DNA of 64,000 bases, from positions 2,322,198 to 2,386,197 of the forward strand of contig JACAXG010000068.1 in assembly GCA_018881555.1 (NCBI GenBank), read 5' to 3'. Under the pieces are notes generated by a model. It saw only the letters and a list, made by a program, of their open reading frames with translations, had not been told where the DNA came from and made no database searches. Made by a program: the position numbers and the translations under genes. Positions 9,935-19,500 of this stretch are shown in pieces; position 1 is the first letter of the stretch; every line of letters begins with the position of its first letter. The stretch is from Amblyornis subalaris (Eukaryota; Chordata; Aves; Passeriformes; Ptilonorhynchidae).

Positions 9935-11975
9935 GGCTTGCNTCAGGTTACGCTAAGTTTAGAACAGCTCGACTGCTCCCCTTTCTACCCGCCCTTTCAT
10001 AACTCTCATTGCAGCGCTGGTTAGCACAAGAACAGGAGTGAGATATCGGCAAAGGGGACAGCCCCGTGCTGGGGAGGGAGCAACGGGGATTAAACGCGGG
10101 GTAAGAACGACTGAGGAAACATCTGACTTGATCGGCCTTTCCNAGGCTGCTATTTAAAGGATAAATAGAAGTTAGGAAGCTTTCNAGGCTTATGCTGAAA
10201 CGGTTATGTTAAAACGGCTTACGTTAAAACAGTAGTTAGAGGTGTGTTCGTGTCTTTGGATATAGGGCTTTGGCCACTTTGAGTAGCTGAGGTGGCTTTT
10301 GAGAAAGCAATAAAACAGAGTGAACCCTCCCGAGAGGTGTAGAGGATGAGCAGGTAAAACCTACTTCTCCCAGGCTCTTATTCGACACAGAACAAACACA
10401 TCCCATATAGACTCTACTTTTAGCCTACGCTGTACATCTCCACCTATTAGTTAATCCTCTAGGAAAATAAATCTTTGTATTTTAATTGCCTGTCTCACTT
10501 CCCTCCAAGAAGGGCAACCAGCACATTTCATAGGCTGTGTGTCTATAGATGTATTGCTTCAGAGTAAAGGAGTTCAGTAGTGAACAAAGCAGGAACCAGG
10601 TATGTGACTTGATATTCGTCACGCTGTGTGTTTCTCCTCCAATACAATAAAACCTTTATCTATTGCTTACCTCTCAGAGCGTTGTTTGGCTGGGTTGTTT
10701 GGCTAGATTGTTTGTGTAGCTCTCAGTAGAAGAGAGCAGTGATGTAAACGCACATTACAAATGATTGCATGCATTTAATATTTTTGCTCGTGAGAGCGTG
10801 TTTGTTTTCATGTAGTAACAGCCCCTTGAAATGAGCCTTTTAATCCCAAGATGTAAATGAACTCTGCAAATTCATATTAACTCACATTAATAACACCTCT
10901 GCATGATAAAAGAAAGCTATTATCCCTGCTTTGTGCATTGGGTAAACAAGTGAGAAAAGCCATTAATGCCCTGAGCTTCAAGGATGCTCAATATCTGAGT
11001 CCCCGTTTCACACAGTGGGGGTGGCAGGTTGGGGGCACCCCTGTAAATCAGGCTGTGAGTAGTTTGGCTACGGATGCAGTGCTGAGAGGGATGGAAAGGA
11101 GCTGAAGTTGTGATCTGCTTCATTTTAATGGTAAAGTGTTTCTGTTAGTCACGTCACTGGAACTCCTGGGGGTTCACGCTGGTGCTCACTGAGCTGAGCC
11201 AGCTCANGAGCCCCTTGTTGCCATGGCAGGATGGATCCCACCCCGTGAGCCCATCTCCCCAGGGAACGGGGGAGAGAAATAAGGGGGAAAGGCCCTCCCC
11301 ATTTCCCATANCCCTAAAGGGGCTGGTGGGACAGGAGTGGGAGATGCCTGGGCGGTGTCAGTGACCTCCTGGGTGGGCAGCACAGCCCAGGGCTGCGGGG
11401 TTTCACCTCTGCACAAGCCACAGCCATTGGGGAGGTTTCACAGTCCCAGTTTAAAGGGCAAGGGGGGCCCTGTGTGAAGGGGAGCAGGGGTACAGCCACC
11501 CCCCAGCCTGGTGGTGATATCCACAAAATGGGGTTTGTTACCCAGTGTGCAACAAGCCAATAATTACACACTCAAGAGAGACNTCGATTGTTTATTTCAG
11601 AGCTGCCTAAACTTGGGTGTTCAGTGGTATTCCACAAATCAAGCACTGGACTCACCCCACTGGACTTTNTGTGTTATTATGCATACACAGAAATTCAGAG
11701 TTAGTAACTTTCCAAGTACAGCCCCATCCATTAGGATTGGTTAGTAATTTCCATGTGAGTTACATCACCGCAGCCAATTTCAGTGCATTCCCTGGGGAAG
11801 GGTCTTTTTTAGTATTACAATGAACAATGTTCAGCTCTAGGGCACATGGACCTTGAGTATTTTGCCAAGTTTACATTGTATACATAGACATGCTTCAANA
11901 TCTTGATTTACTACATCCCTAAAGCTTGTTATCTCCAGGATGTCCTTGACTAAGGGATGATCCTGCTGCNTGTTC
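9935..11975. other. Intergenic between ADIG and the CR1 cluster
   Basis: It includes the ADIG 5' UTR/promoter next to 9935 and otherwise no supportable gene. A GC-richer patch at about 11180-11520 has no coding signal that I can defend. Confidence 0.5.
10151..10158 (-). promoter_or_regulatory. Possible TATA-like element for ADIG
   Basis: The minus strand reads TTTAAATA about 220 bases upstream of the ADIG ATG. There is no CpG island here, so an AT-box promoter would fit a tissue-restricted gene. Position and motif only; weak. Confidence 0.2.
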
Positions 11976-12075
11976 CAGTGTTTAGGTCTTTTTTCTTGCT
12001 CTTTAGGCTTGAANGTATACAAAGGTCTTCTATCAAAAAATATTCTGATTTAAGATAATCTTGACATGTTTCATC
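11976..12075 (+). repeat. Direct repeat copy A (diverged) flanking CR1 block
   Basis: It shares a series of blocks with 12958-13054: TTAGGCTTG, ACAAAG, CTGATTTAAGA and CAATCT-like. Copies are roughly 70% alike by eye, in the same order and orientation. The CR1 cluster lies exactly between them. It is far too long and too diverged for an ordinary target-site duplication of recent insertion. Confidence 0.65.
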
Positions 12076-12382
12076 CTTGGGGTGCTGGTCGACAGCAGCT
12101 GAACATGAGCCAGGTGTGCCCAGGTGGCCAAGAAGGCCNATGGCACCTGGCCTGTCTCAGGAACAGTGTGGCCAGCAGGACCAGAGAAGTGATGCCTCCC
12201 CTGTACTGGACACTGGTGAGGCCACACCNGAGTGCTGTGTCCAGTTCTGGGCCGCTCAGTTCAGGAAGGACAATATCCAGGACTGGATGTGGCACTCAGT
12301 GCTCTGGNCTAGTTGTCATGGTGGTGCTGGGTCATAGTTTAGACTCGATGATCTCAGAGGTCTTTTCCAACTCAAATTATTC
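12062..12382 (+). mobile_element. CR1 LINE fragment
   Basis: Typical CR1 3'-region phrases are visible, such as CCAGTTCTGGGCC and GACTCGATGATCTCAGAGGT, followed by CCAACTCAAATTATTCTGT, a CR1-style 3' end. It is a degraded non-coding remnant in sense orientation and abuts a second CR1 fragment. The 5' boundary is approximate. Confidence 0.75.
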
Positions 12383-12940
12383 TGTAAGGGATGCCAGCGG
12401 GTCNAAGTANGGGATTNTCCCCCTCTACACTGCTCNTNTGAGNCCNCACCTGGAANACTGTGCACAGTTCTGGTGTCTCCAACGTGANAAGGACATGGAA
12501 CTGCTGGAGCAAGGCCAGAGGAGGCCACNATGTTGCTGAGGGCACTGACACCTCCACCATGGGGACAGGCTGAGAGAGCTGGGGCTGGAGAAGAGAAGGT
12601 TGTGCGGAGACCTCCCAGCACCTTCCCAGTGTGTGAAGGAGCTACAGGGAAGCCAGTGGGGGACTCCTCTGCAGGAACTGCAGTGACAGGACAAGGGGGA
12701 ATGGGTACAAATTGAAAGAGGGGAAATTTACATTAGATATTAGGAACAAATTTTTCCCTATGAGGGTGGTGAGGCCATGGNACAGGTTGCCCAGAGAAGC
12801 TGTGGCTGCCCCATCCCTGGAAGTGTCCAGGGCCAGGNTGGACGGGGNTTGGAGCAACCTGGGANAGTGGAAGGTGTCCCTGCCCATGGCAGGGGGTGGA
12901 ATGAGAAGACCTTTAAGGTCCGTTCTATGATTCTGTGTTA
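12383..12940 (+). mobile_element. CR1 LINE 3' fragment
   Basis: It contains the hallmark AGGTTGCCCAGAGAAGCTGTGG, CCCATCCCTGGAAGTGTCCA, CTGCCCATGGCAGGGGGTGG and TTAAGGTCCGTTCTATGATTCTGT sequences of the CR1 3' end, in sense orientation. It is 5'-truncated as usual and carries many N bases. It sits about 190 bp upstream of the ACTR5 start codon, just outside the CpG island. Confidence 0.92.
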
Positions 12941-12957
12941 GCTGCTACCTTTCCTGG

Positions 12958-13054
12958 GAAGGTTAGGGCTCCTTTCCTGCGGNTTAGGCTTGGAAGCACA
13001 CAAAGATCCCGCATCGGAACTCCCTGATTTAAGACAATCTCCACACCCCTCACG
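12958..13054 (+). repeat. Direct repeat copy B (diverged), abutting ACTR5 promoter
   Basis: This is the partner of the copy at 11976-12075. It leads straight into the ACTR5 CpG island and may include 5'-UTR or core-promoter sequence. Confidence 0.65.
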
Positions 13055-13540
13055 CCTGGCGGCAGCGGCGCCCCCGGAACCCCCGTGCGCGGCCGCGTTC
13101 CCGGCCGGACGCGGGCTGGAGGCGCGCCCGCCATGGCGGCGCCCGCGCGGGTGTTCGCGTTCCGGGACGCGCGCTGGGCCCCGGACCCGGTGCTGGAGCC
13201 GAGCGCGGCCGTGCGGAGCCCGCACCCGGCGCCGCTGGTCATCGACAACGGCTCCTTCCAGACGCGGGCGGGATGGGCCTGCCCCGACCCCGCCGTCCCC
13301 GCCGAGCCGCTGCTGCGGTTCCGCTCGCTGGCGGCGCGGAGCCGCGGGGCCCGCGGCGGGGCCGGCGCAGAGACGCAGGTGGGGAACGACCTGGGCAGCC
13401 CCGAGCCCCTGCGCTGGCTGCTGCGCTCGCCCTTCGACCGCAACGTGCCCGTGCAGCTGGAGCTGCAGGAGCTGCTCCTCGACCACGTCTTCCAGCGCCT
13501 CGGCGTCTCCTCGCAGGTACCGTCGGGCCGGGACTGAGCC
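13045..13540 (+). promoter_or_regulatory. ACTR5: ACTR5 CpG-island promoter and exon 1 region
   Basis: Very GC- and CpG-rich sequence begins about 90 bp upstream of the start codon and covers exon 1. The start codon is embedded in the 12-bp palindrome CCGCCATGGCGG, which contains ATGGCGGC, the core of YY1/TISU-type initiator elements. No TATA box is seen. Confidence 0.75.
13133..13516 (+). CDS. ACTR5: ACTR5 exon 1
   Basis: It encodes residues 1-128, ending Gly-Val-Ser-Ser-Gln before GTACCG (phase 0). The start is chosen at Met-Ala-Ala-Pro because it matches the mammalian N-terminus. An in-frame ATG 48 bases upstream (13085) is ignored. The exon holds the phosphate-1 loop. Confidence 0.95.
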
Positions 13541-16500
13541 ACCCNTGAGTCACAGAATGGTTTGGGTTGGAAGACACCTTGAGACCATCTCGTTCCAACC
13601 CCCTGCCGTGGGCAGGGTCACCTTCCACTGTCCCAGGTTGCTCCAAGCCCTGTCCAACCTGGCCTCGGACGCTTCCAGGGATGGGGCAGCCACAGCTTCT
13701 CTGGGCAGCCTGTGCCAGGGCCTCACCACCCTCACAGGGAAGAGTCTTTTCTTAATANCTAATCTAAACTTACTCCCTTAAACTTACTGTAGGGTCATGC
13801 TCTTATTAGTAGTGTTTACTGACCAGCTGCATACCCAGCTGTGTTGAGAGTTGCTTCTCAGACCAAGGAGCTCTTTGCCTGTGTGACAACACCAGTTTGA
13901 GAGCTTTACCCAGTGTGGAACTAAGGTTTCGCTGATTTTCGCTCACATTTCACCTCCTCATTGCATAGNTTTTGGTTACTTAGATATTTAATAATTCGTA
14001 TATGCTTTTAAAAGTCCATTCTCCTCCACCATTTGGAGTTTATTCTTTGACTGAATTAACATTAACATATTTTTCACCCCTTTGAACACTAGATCTAATT
14101 TAACTTCAATGATTAATAACCTGCACATAAAGTGCTTTCTCATGGCCATTTTGGACGAGTTCTTGCTGGTGCTTAAAAGAAGAAGCAAGCATAACTAACC
14201 CTGGATTTTCCCTTCATACCTCTGTATTGTTCTTTTCCCTTGTGTCTGCCAGGGTTGTGTGGATCACCCAATTGTCCTGACAGAAGCAGTTTGCAATCCT
14301 CTGTACTCAAGGCAGATGATGTCTGAGCTCCTCTTTGAATGCTACCAAGTGCCAAAAGTCTCCTATGGAGTGGACAGTCTGTACAGCTTCTACCACAACA
14401 GAAGGCAGAACTGGCCCTGCAGTGGTTTGGTGATATCCTCAGGCTATCAGTGTACACACATTTTGCCAGTCTTAGAAGGCAGGTGAGTTTTTGGTGTCTT
14501 AAGTCCAGTGCAGCCACTGACTTTTCAAGTGATATAAATACCTGTTCTTCCAGCACTGAGTATTCTGGCCCTGCATTATTAACTCTTATCAGGTCTTCAT
14601 TTATACTGATGAGTTAAAACCAGGTCTGCAGATTCCGCTAAGTTCTGTTGAGTTTTGGATTGAAGAAGCAGTGCTGCTCTTGTAAATGTTGTATTTTAGT
14701 TGCTATTCATGCCTCGATGTGTGCTTTCAAAAGGNGAAGGGGGTAGCTGCCCCAAGTGAAATTGGGCATTAAAAAATGTATGTTAGGTTTTAAAGCAGCT
14801 TTGGGACAAAGTGAAGCACTCTGTGTGTGAGACTTCTGCAATGCTTGAGGCTTTTATCATTCTGGTTATTCTGCTACGTTGCTCTACTTTCAACTTTTTC
14901 TTTTTCTTCTGTTTTTTAATCCTTACTGCAGGAAATGGCTTTATTATATCTGATAAATGNTTCAAATTTTCAAGGTTTACACTTGCCCAACTGCGAAATG
15001 TTACAAAGGTGAAAAAACTAATTTTAGCTCCGGTAACCATCACTTCTCTTCTTAAAACAAAACATTTCCTTGCTGTAGCCAAAATTATTTAATATTTGGG
15101 GTTTTTTTTAAAGCAGAACAGAGCNTTTCAGAAAAAAATGTAGTAACCAAAACAGCGATTGTGCTGGCGTGTTAGATTCTCTGGTAACTGAGCCTTGAAA
15201 TATTTACCTGTGAATATTCATCTCCAGAAATGAAATGATTCGGGGGAAAGCAGGGGCTTTCCTGTGGATTCCCCCAGTGTCAGCTGTGTCTGTTTGCATT
15301 TTGAGGCTGGATGCCAAGAACTGCAAGCGCATCAACCTGGGGGGGTGCCAGGCTGCCGTGTACCTGCAGCGGCTGCTGCAGCTGAAGTACCCCGGGCATT
15401 TCGCAGCCATCACCCTCAGCCGCATGGAGGAGATCCTGCACGAGCACAGCTACATTGCAGAGGACTACATAGAAGGTAAAACCAGCTCTGATTTACCCAG
15501 AGATGATGTTCACCCATTGTTTGTCCTCTATGCCCCTTGTTTTCAAGTTGGTTCGAATTCTACCGGAATTATTCCACTGCTGTTTTGCTTTCTTTGTGGT
15601 AACCTGCCTCATCCTTAACAATGGTTTAAAACTTAAAGTTGAGAGAGACTTAAAATTGAACTACTACCAAAAAAATCTGTATTAGTTCAAATTTCTCTGT
15701 GAATAAAAATTGGGATGGTTTCAGAGGAAAAGAATATAGAATGAGCTTGTTATTTACTTTATGCTTCAAAAAGCCTTTAAATTGGTTAGGATGTCTGTGT
15801 TTCTTATCTGCTTTAAGGTTTCCAAAATTCCACAGGACATTTCTCATGACTTTTTGTGNATTAAATAAGTTCTAAGATTTCCATGGCAAATGTCATCTGA
15901 AGCAGTGGCTGAAGAAAAGTGTTTTTTAAAATTGATCCCTTGTGAATGAGCCTGCAACAGTCCTGAGAAATGTGTCAGAGCTCTCCCTTCCCTTGGACGG
16001 AGGGAAGAGACTTCAGTGTGCACTTGCACTCCTTGGTACTTGGTGTTTCCTGGAGATGAGAGCACTCAGAGCCACTGGCACTGGGTGTGTGACCTGAAGG
16101 CAGTGCTCAGAGGGAGTAGCCAAACATGGGAACAGCTGCCAAGAGGTGACAAAATTCTAGACNGGGCTATTTTTGCCTTCTTTCCTCNCCTTTCNTCCTT
16201 CACGCGGGGCGCGCACAACACCCAAATCGTTGCTTTGGCCTGACAGAACAGTTCTTTTGCTTCCCAAACAACCCAGAGCTGCAGAAGTGGCGGTGCCCTG
16301 AGTACTACGAGAACAACGTGCACAAGATGCAGCTGCCTTTCTCCAACAAGCTGCTGGGGAGCACCGTGGCATCGGAGGAGAAGCAGGAGAAGAGGCAGCA
16401 GCAGCTGCGGCGGCTTCAGGAGCTCAACGCGCGGCGTCGGGAGGAGAAGCTGCAGCTGGANCAGGAGAGGCTGGACAGGTTGCTGTACGTGCAGGTAATC

Positions 16501-19500
16501 CTGCAAAGTTTTCAGCGTGGTGTCTTGGGAGGAGGGCAGGCTGCCCTCAGAGCTTTATTAGGTCATATATCATTGTGGAGAAGCTGTGACTGTCCTGTGT
16601 GTTCCCTGATAGGAGTTTCCCAAGGTTACTTGCAAGATAACAGGGAGATACGATTGATGCAGGGGATGCTTTCAGCTTCTGAACAGCACTTCTTTTGGGA
16701 AATACTTTAAATGCTGCCAGAGTGTGCACATCACAGTATCTGGTAATGAAAACAAAGTGTCTGTGCACGCANAGCTGACAGGTAGCTGTGATTGCCCTGT
16801 CTTGTTCGTCACAGCCAACTCTGATCTGTCTGCAGGAACTTTTAGAAGATGGTCAGATGGATCAATTCCACAAAGCTTTGGTGGAGCTGAACATGGACTC
16901 TGCAGAAGAACTTCAGTCGTACATCAACAAATTGAGTCTGTCTGTCGAGCAAACGAAGCAGAAAATCCTACAGTCAGAGGTCAATATTGAAGTAGATGTT
17001 GTGGACAGCAAGCCAGAGGTATGATGTTTTCACCAAGTTAATGCTCATTTTATCTCTGAGAGAATTAAGTTTCTGTGCTTGAAAATGTGTCCCTTCAGAC
17101 TTGAATTAATGAACTAAGCTTTTTCTTTAACACACTGCAAATCATTGTTNAGTTGGCAACTGCTTCTCTCTTTTCAGAGAGAATGTCCTGAGACAACCCT
17201 CCTTAATCATCAGTAGCCTTCTGTTAAAGATACAGGGGAACTCCTCAATCTTTTTGTTAAAAACAGTATTTGTTTTCCTTTCTGTTCTTCCCCTTCAGGT
17301 GCAGAGAACTTTATGGTAAACAACCGACCCTGCCTTCATTCTGGCTGTCTATTTTTGGTGCAATTAAGCAGCATGTTCTGTTTTGTTTAATTGAAAGATT
17401 GATTCTGCACTTGGTTGGTGGAGTTGTCTTGAAGATGAGAAGCTCCTTGTCTGCTTTGCCAGACTAACACGGGCCCAGCACACAGCAGCTGCTGCTGAGG
17501 NGTGGTCTAAGGCTGTTCATGCATGTGCTTTTAATTGCCTTTCAAGCCACATAAGGCAGAGCTTTTTTAGCTTTATCAGCNTTTGTTCAAGGAAGAGGTA
17601 GAGAGAAAACCAGAAAATCGAAGCATAAAGGAGAGATCCTTATTTAGGTTGCCCAGAGAAGCTGTGGCTGTCCCATCCCTGGAAGTGTTCAAGGCCAGCT
17701 TGGAGCAACCTGGTCTAGTGGGAGGTGTCCCTGCCCATGGCAGGAGGTGGAACTGGATGAGCTTTAAGGTCTGTTCCAACCCAAACCATTCCACGATTCT
17801 GTGATTATCAGTAAAGCTGTGTAGGAATCAGAATGACTGTCTTTCAGCAAAATCCAGGGAGATAAATTGTGGGAAAGAATCTTTCTGCCTTCTGTCAAAA
17901 GAAGGTATTCTAGTAAAAAAGATAATGAAAGATTATCAGCTACTTGTGATTTTTCTCAGTGATTGTGTCTAAGTTCCAACATGTCCCAGACTCCTTCTCT
18001 TTATGAGGTGTAATCTCAGACCTTGGAATAAATCCACAGCCTTGTTATTTGGTGTATGCCTTGTGAGAGCACCTACAATTATCACAGAATCCATTTGTAA
18101 GACCAAGTGTTCAGCTGAGTTCTGTGCATCTTTCTGGTTTTGTCTTTTCCCTTTTTTTTTTCCAAGATACAAAAAGAAGTGGATTTAACAGAGAGAAGTT
18201 CATGGGACTGCATTTTTTGCTGTAACAATGAACACTGCTGAANTTTAGTTTGAGTAACTGCTCAGGTTTAAGTGGATATAAAACAGATACTTAGCAATGT
18301 TTGAAGGGCCTACTTTTAGCTCATCCTGGCATTGCANCAAATGTTTCAAGTTAAAAACAACCAAATCAAATATTTAGCAACNAAATCCCAGAGGTAACAT
18401 TGTAACAGAAAAATAAAGAAAATTAAAAAGCTTCTCCTCCCTCACAACAGGAGTCCTGTAGGATTTTGAGGGATGCTTTTCATTAGGAAACAGCGTCATG
18501 TCTATGTAAAATAAAAGGGGGTTTGGTGCATCCTGTGAGCAAATAGTAGACAGTTGAAATGGTCAAAAATTGTGTGGTGGCTTGGTAGCTAGCAAATATT
18601 TGTTTTCCAGTCCCACATAAGCAAAATAGGGAATTTAATGGTAATTATAGAGCAGTTAGAGGTGCTGGAAGGGCACCAAGTTTTAACCAATATAANTTTA
18701 ACCAATATAAAAAGCTATTTTACCAAGTTTTAGGATGTTGTTGTGTTTAGGACACAGCTGCCTGGATCCTGGCAGTCAGCCTGNTGACTGAGGCCTTGAT
18801 TTCTGAGCTGGCATTGTGGTAAATTTATTGGAAGTGTTTGATTTTTGTGCTTTGAGTGAATGTCTGTATTTCTGTTTTCTGGGCATATTTNGATTCAGGA
18901 ATGTTAAAAAGTTGAGATTTGAGGAAACTGGCATTGAGTTTTCCCAACATGTCACCAGAACTGAAGTCACACCTGAGCTAACCTACCATAACACACCTGC
19001 TCTNTTTCCAGACTCCTGACTTGGATCCACTGGGCAGTGAACAGTCACTGGAGGATGTGGAGAGTATGAATGAGTTTGAACCTTTGTTTGCTGAGGAGCA
19101 GCCTGAAGCTGAGAAGCCTGTTGCTGCAGTGCAGGTTTGGCTCCTGTATCTACACCTCATGCCAGAGCTTGCTGCATCCCAGTTGTCCAGCCAGTCTGCT
19201 GACATTTCTCCTCATGCAAACGTTGTTTGCATGCTCTTGGAAGAGATGCTTTAACTTCCTGAACAGGACATTAAGAGAGGAGAAGTCCTTGCAGTCTTAT
19301 CTGCTGGTTTAGAAAGAGGATATAGCCACTTGGCTCACTCTGCAGGCAGTCCCTGTTGTAGCAGTGCTGTGTTATTAGGGAAGAAAAGCCCTGCTNAAGT
19401 GTTTTTGTCTGTGACCCATAGTCTGATGTCCCAGTGGACACAGCTTTCAACTTGTGAGGTTGAGCCTTAAGTTTGAGTGGCTCTAAGCAGGATAAATTGT

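Noticed and set aside
1..13000. Search for SLC32A1 and ARHGAP40 coding exons
   Set aside because: None of the characteristic SLC32A1 membrane segments or RhoGAP motifs appear in any frame.
12925..13781. Long frames on both strands over ACTR5 exon 1 (Ala/Arg/Pro-rich)
   Set aside because: Shadows of the true exon in a GC-rich island; some read straight into a CR1 fragment.
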